This document shows positions 24,921 to 32,739 of a stretch of 64,000 bases of DNA, piece after piece. A program made the translations under genes and the position numbers. The notes under the pieces were generated by a model. That model was given only the letters and a program-made list of their open reading frames with translations. It was not told the DNA's origin and searched no databases. The stretch lies in NCBI GenBank assembly GCA_964527595.1, contig CAZGPI010000001.1, positions 254,464 to 318,463 on the forward strand, given 5' to 3'. Source of the DNA: GWF2-38-10 sp964527595 (GTDB taxonomy: Bacteria > Babelota > Babeliae > Babelales > RVW-14). Within the stretch, counting starts at the first letter, position 1. Each line of letters starts with the position of its first letter.

Positions 24921-27326
24921 TTATGAACCCTTTTTAACCCCCGCCAATAACAAAACCTCTTTCAAAACTGAATCGGGATTTAACGATAATGAATCAATAC
25001 CCAACTCAACCAAAAACTGCGCAACCTCTGGATAATCTGACGGCGCCTGACCACAAATGCCAATCGGCTTATTGGCGCGCTTTGAACCTTCAATAGCCAT
25101 CGTGAGCATAATAGTAACCGCCTCATTACGTTCATCAAAAATGGATGCAACAAGCTCAGAGTCTCGATCAACGGCTAATGTTAGTTGCGTTAAATCGTTT
25201 GAACCAATAGAAAAACCATCAAAAATTTGGGCGAATTTATCGATAAGAAGCACATTGGAAGGAACTTCACACATCATGTAAACTTCAAGGCCATTTTCCC
25301 CCTGCACCAATCCGTGTTTTTTCATTTCCGCAATTGCTAAAATGGCTTCATTAACTGTTCTTACAAATGGAAGCATAAGTTTAACATTCGTTAATCCCAT
25401 CTGCCCGCGAATCTTTTTCATCGCCAAACACTCAAGCGCAAAGGCTTCGCGGTACTTATCGTTATAATATCTACTCGCACCACGAAACCCAATCATTGGG
25501 TTTTCTTCCAGCGGCTCAAAAGCCTGCCCACCAAGAAGCTCGCGATACTCGTTACTCTTAAAATCTGACATCCGAATGATAACAGGCCGAGGGTAAAACG
25601 CCGCTGCAATCGTACCAGCCTCCTGGGCCAATCGATCAACAAAAAATTGTTTTTTATCTTTGTATTCAATAGTCAAATCATCGACGCGTTTTTTATCTTC
25701 TAGGTCAACTATTTTTTCTGGGTGGACTAGAGCCATGGGATGTACTTGAATCGTATTGTTAATAATAAATTCAAGACGCGCAAGCCCAACACCATCAACG
25801 GGCAACTTAGCAACGTTAAATGCTTCATCGGGGTTGCCAATATTCACGAACAACTTAACGGGCGGTTTTTTAATCGTCGATAGCTCAAGCTTTTTGATTT
25901 CGAATGGCACCTTGCCAGCATAAACAACACCAACCTCACCACTACTACAATCAATAGTCACCTCTTGACCATCGGCAATTGTCGCCATTGCATTCCCCGT
26001 TCCAACAATAGCCGGGACTCCTATTTCTCTGCTCACAATAGCAGCATGGCAAGTTCGACCTCCACGGTTAGTTACAATCCCAGCCGCTATCCTCATAATC
26101 GGTTCCCAATCGGGATCGGTCATGTCGGTCACCAAGATATCTCCCGGCTTCACTTGAGAGATTTGTTGCGCCGACTCAATAACCCGAGCACGCCCAACGG
26201 CAATTTTACGGCCAACACTTTTACCCGTGGCCAAAATCGTTTCTGCCGTGCCAGGAGTCTTGGTCAATACATACTCTTCAAGTACGGTGCTTGTTTTTTT
26301 GAGCGAATGCACCGTCTCTGGACGCGCTTGAACAATATACACTTTACCATCAACCCCATCCTTTGCCCATTCGATATCCATCGGGCACCAACTGCCATTG
26401 AGCTTAGTGTAATGGTCTTCAATAATCAAAGCCTGGGCGGCAAGCGCCAATATTTCATCATCTTTAAGTGAAAAGCATTTGCGCTCAAGACGCGTTGTCT
26501 CAATGTTTTGGGTTGATGTTCGTCGATCTTGGGCATAAATCATCTTAACTAATTTACTTCCCAATCGTTTTTTGAGCAGCGGCTTAAACCCTTTTTTAAG
26601 TGTTGGTTTGTGCACATAAAACTCATCCGGATCAACATTGCCCTGAACAACATTTTCACCCAACCCATATGAAGCTGTGATAAAAACAACATCAGCGCAA
26701 CCGCTCTCAGTATCTAAGGTAAAAACAACGCCAGCACTGGACATATCAGAACGTACCATTTTTTGCACGCCGATCGATAAGGCAACGCTCATATGATCAA
26801 AGCCATTGTTATTACGATACGAAATTGCTCGATTGGTAAACAATGATGCATAAGCATCGGGACACAATCGTAAAAGCTCAGCCTCACCACGGACGTTTAA
26901 AAAGGTTTCCTGTTGTCCTGCAAACGACGCCTCGGGTAAATCTTCAGCCGTTGCCGATGATCTAATGGCAACATCACACTGCGGACCATAACGTTTTTCA
27001 AGCGCCTTATATGCAGCCACCATTTCCTCGGTCAAATCACTTGGAAGCGGCGCAGCCCGAATAAGCGATCGTATTTCATGACCAACCGACATGAGAGTAT
27101 CAATTTTTTTTTCATCGATTTTTGCCAAAAGTGCTTTTATTTTATCCTCAAGCTTATTCACCTTAAGATGGTAGCGATAAGCCTCTGCTGTTATAGCAAA
27201 ACCTGAAGGGATCAACACGCCTTGTGTCCCCAGGTTTTGGATCATTTCGCCGAGGGAAGCATTCTTGCCACCGACAAGAGGCACATCTTTTATACCAATC
27301 TCTTCGAATAAACGAATAAATTTCAT
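24921..27326 (-). CDS. ppsA: Phosphoenolpyruvate synthase (pyruvate, water dikinase)
   Basis: An 801-residue protein of full length for PpsA, which makes PEP, AMP and phosphate from pyruvate, ATP and water. The N-terminal ATP-grasp-like pyruvate-phosphate-dikinase domain covers ~1-335 (VGGKNASLGEM, VAIRSSATAEDLPEASFAGQ). The swivelling phosphohistidine domain has GGRTCHAAIVSREIGVPAIVG with the catalytic His. The C-terminal PEP-binding barrel has GVGLARLEF, GSNDLTQLTLAVDRD and the catalytic Cys in GICGQAPS. It points to gluconeogenic metabolism from pyruvate. Monocistronic, ending at the shared terminator. Confidence 0.96.
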   Translation of the reverse strand: MKFIRLFEEIGIKDVPLVGGKNASLGEMIQNLGTQGVLIPSGFAITAEAYRYHLKVNKLEDKIKALLAKIDEKKIDTLMSVGHEIRSLIRAAPLPSDLTEEMVAAYKALEKRYGPQCDVAIRSSATAEDLPEASFAGQQETFLNVRGEAELLRLCPDAYASLFTNRAISYRNNNGFDHMSVALSIGVQKMVRSDMSSAGVVFTLDTESGCADVVFITASYGLGENVVQGNVDPDEFYVHKPTLKKGFKPLLKKRLGSKLVKMIYAQDRRTSTQNIETTRLERKCFSLKDDEILALAAQALIIEDHYTKLNGSWCPMDIEWAKDGVDGKVYIVQARPETVHSLKKTSTVLEEYVLTKTPGTAETILATGKSVGRKIAVGRARVIESAQQISQVKPGDILVTDMTDPDWEPIMRIAAGIVTNRGGRTCHAAIVSREIGVPAIVGTGNAMATIADGQEVTIDCSSGEVGVVYAGKVPFEIKKLELSTIKKPPVKLFVNIGNPDEAFNVAKLPVDGVGLARLEFIINNTIQVHPMALVHPEKIVDLEDKKRVDDLTIEYKDKKQFFVDRLAQEAGTIAAAFYPRPVIIRMSDFKSNEYRELLGGQAFEPLEENPMIGFRGASRYYNDKYREAFALECLAMKKIRGQMGLTNVKLMLPFVRTVNEAILAIAEMKKHGLVQGENGLEVYMMCEVPSNVLLIDKFAQIFDGFSIGSNDLTQLTLAVDRDSELVASIFDERNEAVTIMLTMAIEGSKRANKPIGICGQAPSDYPEVAQFLVELGIDSLSLNPDSVLKEVLLLAGVKKGS

Positions 27327-27439
27327 AAACTATCCTTATTGGGCTTAATACAAACAAACGCAACATTTTGATTGTCTTGCACAGTCTACCAAAAAGCGGG
27401 CAGTTAAAATCAATTTATTGAAATAAAAGGAATGAGAGC

Positions 27440-28549
27440 ATGTACTCTAGCAAGAATAAGCAGCTAACTTTCGTCATCTACGATGGAATTGAAAATTCTG
27501 TCTTTGAAAGCCAAGTCCTCATCCCCCTGTTATCACTTATCAAGCGGTCACCAAACATAGAAATTACATTGGTAAGTTTTGAAAAAAAACGGCTAAACAG
27601 CGGTCTCCTTATTTCTCGAATACCTGCACATGATCAACTACATCTGGTAATTTGCCGCCGCTTCCCATTCTTTGGCAAAATATCTCTGCATTTTGCAGCC
27701 TTTCAGCTTAAGCGCTTACTCACGTTCACGCCAAGCAACAAAATTATCGCACGTGGCCCCTTGGCTGGATATATCACGCTTAAAGCAATCAACTATCTTA
27801 AAAAACGTTATTCGCATAGATTGCGCACAGAAACTAAAATGAAAGTCCCTAAAGTCGTCATTCAAGCTCGCGGACTTTGCGCAGAAGAACACCGATATGC
27901 GCTTAAAGGACAAAAAATGTCTTGGCTTAGCTGGCTAAAAAACAACTACATCTACAAAAGCTTGAAAGCAATAGAATGGGAAATTTACAGCCTTAAGCAA
28001 AAAACCGACTACCCGAATCAAGTAACAATCGAAGCGGTAAGTAACGCCCTCAAAAACTATTTAATTGATACTTTCCGCGCAGACATAAGTAAAATTACCA
28101 TCGCAACACGAGACCTTCCTAAAACCATCGCTGCCGACCAAGTGGCTCGCTGGAGAAATGAGGTGCGCATAGAGCTTGAGATTAAGCAGAACGCCCTTGT
28201 TTATTGTTACAGCGGATCATTTAAGGCATGGCAATGCGCGCATGAAACCATTGCCGCATTTTCGTACGAATATTCACGTAATCATCAATGCTTTATGCTC
28301 GTATTAACGCAAGACAAAGAACCATTTATTGCTGAATTAACACGTTACAAAATACCCCCAACCAATTACAAAGTAATCACGGTTCGCCCCATTAACCTAT
28401 ACCGCTACCTTTCAGCCGGCGACTTTGGTATGCTACTCCGTGAGCGTGACGTTATTAATTGGGTATCTAGGCCAACCAAGATGCTTGAGTATCAAGCGGT
28501 CGGCCTTAAAATTATTCATAACAACACAATTGCTTGGTTGGTGAAATGA
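27440..28549 (+). CDS. Glycosyltransferase-like (GT-B) protein
   Basis: A 369-residue protein without a leader. The N-terminal domain has strands typical of GT-B enzymes (TFVIYDGIENSVFESQVLIP), and the C-terminal part ends in YLSAGDFGMLLRERDVINWVSRPTKMLEYQAVGLKII. The latter matches the donor-binding Glu region of GT4-type enzymes (P-T-K-x-x-E-Y-x-x-x-G). The C-terminus stops shortly after, so the final helix is short. AAAAGGAA lies ahead of the ATG. It is 23 bases before the Fic gene and likely in one unit with it. Confidence 0.65.
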   Translation: MYSSKNKQLTFVIYDGIENSVFESQVLIPLLSLIKRSPNIEITLVSFEKKRLNSGLLISRIPAHDQLHLVICRRFPFFGKISLHFAAFQLKRLLTFTPSNKIIARGPLAGYITLKAINYLKKRYSHRLRTETKMKVPKVVIQARGLCAEEHRYALKGQKMSWLSWLKNNYIYKSLKAIEWEIYSLKQKTDYPNQVTIEAVSNALKNYLIDTFRADISKITIATRDLPKTIAADQVARWRNEVRIELEIKQNALVYCYSGSFKAWQCAHETIAAFSYEYSRNHQCFMLVLTQDKEPFIAELTRYKIPPTNYKVITVRPINLYRYLSAGDFGMLLRERDVINWVSRPTKMLEYQAVGLKIIHNNTIAWLVK

Positions 28550-28572
28550 TTAAAATAAAAAAGGAGCACATA

Positions 28573-29328
28573 ATGTCTTATCAAAATCTTTTATCAAAAA
28601 TTGATGCGATCAAAATAGAAATTGATCAGCACCGTCCACTATCAGCACATATACAAAAACAATTAAAGGATTATTTCCGCATAGGCCTTACGTATTCCAG
28701 TAATGCACTCGAGGGGAATTCGCTCACCGAAACAGAAACAAAAATTATTATTGAAGAAGGCATAACGATTGGCGGAAAGCAACTTAGGGAGCATTTTGAG
28801 GCCATTGGACACAGTGACGCCTATTCGCTCATGTTTGACATCGCAGCGAATAAAACAATAACCGAACAAGACATCCTTGATCTTCACCAGCTTTTTTATC
28901 TACGTATTGATGCAACAGCCGCCGGTGCGTATCGCCAACAACCTGTATTTATATCAGGAACCGACGTAAAATTACCACCGCCAAGCAAAGTCGACTCACT
29001 CATGAAAGAATTTGTTCATAGCATTCCGCAATTACAAAAAATGTATCACCCTGTTGAATATGCCGCGCTTCTTCATTTAAATCTCGTACAAATCCACCCA
29101 TTTATTGATGGCAATGGACGCACGGCGCGCCTTCTAATGAACCTTGCTCTCTTGCAAGCCGGGTATTTTATAGCCATTATTCCACCACTCATTCGACGCG
29201 AATACCACTCAAGTATTCGAGCAAGCACCGATAAGGATGCATCCCCTTTTATCGGTTTTATAGCTCAGGTTGTTTACGAAAGTGGCAAAGATTATCAACG
29301 CCTGATCAATCATCTGACAACGTATTAA
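28573..29328 (+). CDS. Fic-domain protein (probable AMP transferase) with inhibitory motif
   Basis: A protein of 251 residues from the ATG at 28573, chosen for the AAAAAGGAG before it; a longer frame from 28534 overlaps the preceding gene. The Fic core is HPFIDGNGRTARLL (catalytic His, phosphate-binding loop, Arg). Near residue 45 the sequence SNALEGN matches the S-x3-E-G/N inhibitory helix, so it is a self-inhibited class II-type Fic protein. Such enzymes AMPylate proteins, as toxins, regulators or host-directed effectors. There is no signal peptide and no antitoxin gene. Its stop abuts a decayed rsmA 3' end. Confidence 0.92.
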   Translation: MSYQNLLSKIDAIKIEIDQHRPLSAHIQKQLKDYFRIGLTYSSNALEGNSLTETETKIIIEEGITIGGKQLREHFEAIGHSDAYSLMFDIAANKTITEQDILDLHQLFYLRIDATAAGAYRQQPVFISGTDVKLPPPSKVDSLMKEFVHSIPQLQKMYHPVEYAALLHLNLVQIHPFIDGNGRTARLLMNLALLQAGYFIAIIPPLIRREYHSSIRASTDKDASPFIGFIAQVVYESGKDYQRLINHLTTY

Positions 29329-29330
29329 TT

Positions 29331-29372
29331 TTACGCGCGAAGTTTTTCCCAAATCGCTAGAAAATTACTTAA
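29331..29372 (-). pseudogene. Relic of a second rsmA 3' end
   Basis: Read on the minus strand, this segment encodes FLAIWEKLRA and then a stop, against FLEIWEKLRV and stop at the true rsmA end (29752). DNA similarity also continues a few bases past the stop codon (29325-29330 versus 29746-29751). Nothing of the upstream part of rsmA is visible to the left, where the Fic gene ends at 29328. It is a truncated duplicate or an insertion scar. Confidence 0.7.
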
Positions 29373-29520
29373 TTTGCCATATCATTGGCCCGCTATTTCA
29401 AAAATTACCATACAATTGAAATATGGAGTAATGGCGCACCTCCTTATTTCAGTGAAAAGCCACGAAGCCTTGAATGCTTCTCAACACTCGTTGATTGTAA
29501 CAAACAGCTCACTTAGCCTT

Positions 29521-29645
29521 ACTTTGTCACCCTGAATGTGATTCAGGGTCCATCCTGGTGATGATCTACTAAGGCCATCTAGACAACCAATTATTGAAGT
29601 ATAAGAAAGCTAAATGGATGCTGAATCACGTTCAGCATGACAAAA
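29521..29645. repeat. Inverted pair of hairpin repeats
   Basis: Left hairpin at 29521-29555 (CCCTGAATGTGATTCAGGG stem-loop) and right hairpin at 29616-29645 in the opposite orientation (GCTGAATCACGTTCAGC). Both have TTTGTCA at the outer side and TCC/GGA at the inner side, as in the element at 819-1054. The outer stem pairs differ between the copies but stay paired (CC/GG against TG/CA). The rest of 29373-29751 shows no gene. Confidence 0.65.
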
Positions 29646-29699
29646 AAAGAATAAGTTATCATGCAAAGATTCTTTTATTTCAACACTTCGGACAGTTGC

Positions 29700-29723
29700 G
29701 AATCACATTCAGGATAACAAAAA
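29700..29723. repeat. Partial third copy of the hairpin repeat
   Basis: GAATCACATTCAGGATAACA and the following A-run match the outer half of the neighbouring hairpins (TTTGTYA-CC-CTGAATGTGATTC on the opposite strand). The second stem half is missing. Confidence 0.5.
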
Positions 29724-29751
29724 TAAACCAAACCAAGAAATCACGTTAATT

Positions 29752-30612
29752 TTATACTCGAAGCTTTTCCCAAATCTCAAGAAAATCATCAAACGCTAGT
29801 TGTTGTGATCGAAGACTAAGTACTTCTGGCGTCAATCTTTCATCATAAAGATAGTGCGTCATGCGCAGATTATTACGTAACGTTTGGCGCGGCGACTTAA
29901 AACACAATTTCAGAAATTTCCAAAACGACTCTTCATCGTTAATTGGTGAAGCATCCATTTTTGGTTTGAAATAAACAAGCCGAGAATGAACCTTTGGTGC
30001 CGGCTCAAAAGCGTCAGGCCCAATTTTCTCCATTAGCTGTAAATCGAAGTGCCGTTGCAAAAACATAGTCGTTGATGAAAAACCACGTCCGCCCTTGGCG
30101 ACAATTTTTTGTGCGACTTCTTCTTGCATCATAACCACACCTTCAGAAAACAAGTGTTTGTTTTTTTGCAGAAGAAAAACGATAGGAAAGGTAATTTGAT
30201 AAGGCAGGTTAGCGAGCAACACTAATGGAGCATGCGCCGTTAACTCTGTTTCAAAATTAAGCTCTAGAATGTTTTGATGGCTCAAGACAAGGCGTTTATC
30301 ATGCAATCGTTCTTTGACATACTCAAGCCATTCACGGTCAATTTCATAGACCAAGAGTTGCTTGCATTTTGTTTGTTCAAGAATTGCGGTAGTCAAAAAA
30401 CCATCGCCACAACCGATTTCGATAACAGTTGTTTCTGGGGTAATTACCACGCGATCAACCATGTTATCAACCACCGATTGCTTGCGCAAAAAGTGCTGAC
30501 CAAATTTCTTTTTTTTGAACGGCGTTCTTTCCCCAAATGACGGCTTACGTGTTTCTGCTTTGTTTTTTTTGTCTCTATTGATAAATTTTTGTTCTTGCTT
30601 ATAAGTTTTCAC
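29752..30612 (-). CDS. rsmA: 16S rRNA dimethyladenosine transferase
   Basis: A 286-residue RsmA/KsgA enzyme, which makes N6-dimethyl-A1518/A1519 in 16S rRNA using SAM. The family signature KKKFGQHFLRKQSVVDNMV lies at ~residue 35, motif I is VIEIGCGDGFLTTAIL, and the catalytic motif is LLANLPYQITFPIV. A lysine-rich N-terminal extension of ~30 residues is additional. GTG start, one base after the stop of the upstream gene, so coupled to it. A decayed copy of its 3' end lies ~420 bases downstream. Confidence 0.95.
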   Translation of the reverse strand: MKTYKQEQKFINRDKKNKAETRKPSFGERTPFKKKKFGQHFLRKQSVVDNMVDRVVITPETTVIEIGCGDGFLTTAILEQTKCKQLLVYEIDREWLEYVKERLHDKRLVLSHQNILELNFETELTAHAPLVLLANLPYQITFPIVFLLQKNKHLFSEGVVMMQEEVAQKIVAKGGRGFSSTTMFLQRHFDLQLMEKIGPDAFEPAPKVHSRLVYFKPKMDASPINDEESFWKFLKLCFKSPRQTLRNNLRMTHYLYDERLTPEVLSLRSQQLAFDDFLEIWEKLRV

Positions 30613-30613
30613 G

Positions 30614-31612
30614 TTATTTTATCCAATCAAATGCCGCTGTGGAAATTAACTTAAGTTCTCCCGCAAAACTAATACTTCTATCGAAATATGATTTTCGCAA
30701 ATACTCAACTTGTTCGCGCTCTTTAATACCAGCCTCTACATATCCAAGTTTAGCCAAAGAACCTTCTAATGCAACAGCATGCGTTGCGCCAGCAAAAACA
30801 GCAACGTCACCACGAGCATGCACAACATCCCACAACATACGGGCATTTGTTAATTCGCCAAGCGCTTTATGTAACCAAAGATCTATCCCATCACGACTCA
30901 TAAATAAAGATCTTTTTTCACCCAGTTTATCAAAAATTTGTCTTAACGGTTTTGAATGCAATCCTGCCGCATCAACTTTGCGTCCAATAAGAAACTGTCG
31001 CAAAACATCAACACATTCAAGTGTCTTCTTTTTTTGCTCAAGAAATATTTTACGAATTGTTTCATTCGATGTTTCTTCAATATAATAATCAAACTGGGGT
31101 GTAACATCGAAAATCTGCTCAAAGGTAACTTTGTTAAATAATTCATTTAATGTAGTAAGAAGCTCAATTGGAAATCTTTCAGCCCTACCTTCTTTAGAGG
31201 CTAATTCATTATTGAATAAGAAATATGCTAAAAAGGGGAGCGTCCGGGCTTCAAAACTTTTTACGAGCCCCATTTCAGATAACTTATCCCCAATAAATGG
31301 ACTAAATCGAAACAAAAAACGATCATCAGCACGCTGAAACCTAGAAACTCCGGTGACGCCATCTTTATAAATATTGTCACTTATGTAATTTTCAACAAGC
31401 ATCAAAAGCGGGGCGTCTCTCCTGGAAACACTTTCTTGAACAGACATAAACTGTCTGCGCCACTGCTCGGGAGTTCCTCTTGTGTGACCATCAAAATAAA
31501 CAATAATACTCTTACTGCCATTAACCCATTTTGTCCCGCCAATAATACCAGCCTTTATCCCAGACCAAATAAAAACAAAGCAACTTAGAGCAACATATAA
31601 TAATTTTTTCAT
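30614..31612 (-). CDS. Secreted protein of unknown function, upstream of rsmA
   Basis: A 332-residue protein with a signal peptide (LLYVALSCFVFIWSGIKA) and AAAGGATG before the ATG. The C-terminal segment MLWDVVHARGDVAVFAGATHAVALEGSLAKLGYVE resembles the end of TraB/ChaN-type domains (a Gly-x-x-His motif before a Leu-rich helix), and IIVYFDGHTRGTPEQW near the N-terminus may be another active-site strand. This link is weak. The stop is one base before the rsmA GTG, so the two form an operon. Confidence 0.6.
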   Translation of the reverse strand: MKKLLYVALSCFVFIWSGIKAGIIGGTKWVNGSKSIIVYFDGHTRGTPEQWRRQFMSVQESVSRRDAPLLMLVENYISDNIYKDGVTGVSRFQRADDRFLFRFSPFIGDKLSEMGLVKSFEARTLPFLAYFLFNNELASKEGRAERFPIELLTTLNELFNKVTFEQIFDVTPQFDYYIEETSNETIRKIFLEQKKKTLECVDVLRQFLIGRKVDAAGLHSKPLRQIFDKLGEKRSLFMSRDGIDLWLHKALGELTNARMLWDVVHARGDVAVFAGATHAVALEGSLAKLGYVEAGIKEREQVEYLRKSYFDRSISFAGELKLISTAAFDWIK

Positions 31613-31776
31613 AACATCCTTTTGAATAACAAGGGCCAGAATCGGACAATTTCATTAGCCAGCCATCAAACCTTCCATTTTAATTCGAAAGCTAATTATA
31701 GGGTAAAAACAGCAAAAACTCAAAAATGTCCTAAATTGCTATAAATGTTGCGCCAAAGAAGAAGCGGCGCAAACCA

Positions 31777-32583
31777 TTAACAATCGCCAGAGGTCTCGTC
31801 ATCTTCTTCCATTTTTGTCCATGCCTCACACAAAAGGATAGCTTGGAGCCGGCGGTCTTTATGAGCTTGAATGACTTTTGTTACCTCTGGATCTTCTTCT
31901 TGCCCAGGAAGCCCTGTTGCTAATGGACCATATCCCGCATAAACAGCGCCAATGTCTGCCCCATAAGCAAGAAGGATACGTACAATTTCAGGTTTTCCTT
32001 TAATCATTGCACCCATTAATGGCAATCTCCCTGCACCATCTTTATGATTAACAGCAAGTCGACGCTCATCATCATTTGCATATTGATCAAGAATAAGTTG
32101 CACGACTTCATGATTACCACTCATCACTGCACGCATTAATGGTTTATGGAGAAGGCTGCCCTTGAGTTTAACGGCGGCACGGCGCTCTATCTGATTAGAA
32201 AATTGACTCAAAATAAGCCTCACAACGTCTGGCTTACCACCATTTGCAGCGCACATCAAAACCGTTGAACCAACAAAGTTACTATGGTTAAGAACAATAG
32301 AACGAGCAGAATCACCATATTGCTTAAGAACAAATTGGACAACCTCAACATTGCCAAACTCAGCCACACATAACAAAGCCTCAGCACCTGTTTCGGTTAT
32401 ATAAGAACCACCGGCAAGAAGACTTTCAACCATTGCAAGATCTCCACGCCGAGCAGCGCTCGCTAGCTTCTCTTCAATAGCCTCATCAACGTAAGATGGC
32501 ATAAAACGCATAGCCAAAACGTTTCCAGTGCTCATGCTTATCAAACCAACAAGTGCAAGTCTCGCCAATAAATTCTTTTTCAT
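31777..32583 (-). CDS. Secreted ankyrin-repeat protein
   Basis: About 268 residues; start at the ATG 32583 behind GGAGG. A signal peptide (LLARLALVGLISMSTGNVLA) is followed by five to six ankyrin repeats (~residues 35-230) with units such as GSTVLMCAANGGKPDVVRLIL and GRLPLMGAMIKGKPEIVRILLAYGADI. The C-terminus is acidic. Secreted ankyrin proteins in host-associated bacteria often bind host proteins. No other domain is present. It has no close neighbour on the same strand, so it is probably monocistronic. Confidence 0.88.
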   Translation of the reverse strand: MKKNLLARLALVGLISMSTGNVLAMRFMPSYVDEAIEEKLASAARRGDLAMVESLLAGGSYITETGAEALLCVAEFGNVEVVQFVLKQYGDSARSIVLNHSNFVGSTVLMCAANGGKPDVVRLILSQFSNQIERRAAVKLKGSLLHKPLMRAVMSGNHEVVQLILDQYANDDERRLAVNHKDGAGRLPLMGAMIKGKPEIVRILLAYGADIGAVYAGYGPLATGLPGQEEDPEVTKVIQAHKDRRLQAILLCEAWTKMEEDDETSGDC

Positions 32584-32651
32584 AACAACCTCCAAAAAGA
32601 TAAATGATTTACAACTAGTGCATTAAGTCTAGCTAGGATGCGAAAAATGTC

Positions 32652-32684
32652 AAAAGGGCCGCGTTTTTAATGCGGCCCTTTTTG
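32652..32684 (-). terminator. Terminator of the 955-residue protein gene, copy of the groEL terminator
   Basis: Hairpin AAAAGGGCCGC ... GCGGCCCTTTTT, nearly the same as the hairpin after groEL at 35752-35786. It stands ~56 bases past the stop at 32740. Confidence 0.88.
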
Positions 32685-32685
32685 T

Positions 32686-32730
32686 TAAATAGTGTATCTT
32701 GGATGTATTTTAGTGCATTCTGTGCAGAGC
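32686..32730 (-). pseudogene. Relic of a second groEL 3' end
   Basis: 32689-32723 matches 35789-35823 with about four mismatches in 35 bases. It includes the groEL stop codon and the Met-Tyr codons before it (Met-His here), followed by the matching terminator. The rest of a groEL gene is absent. The 955-residue gene lies between this relic and the real groEL. Confidence 0.75.
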
Positions 32731-32739
32731 AATGGATCT

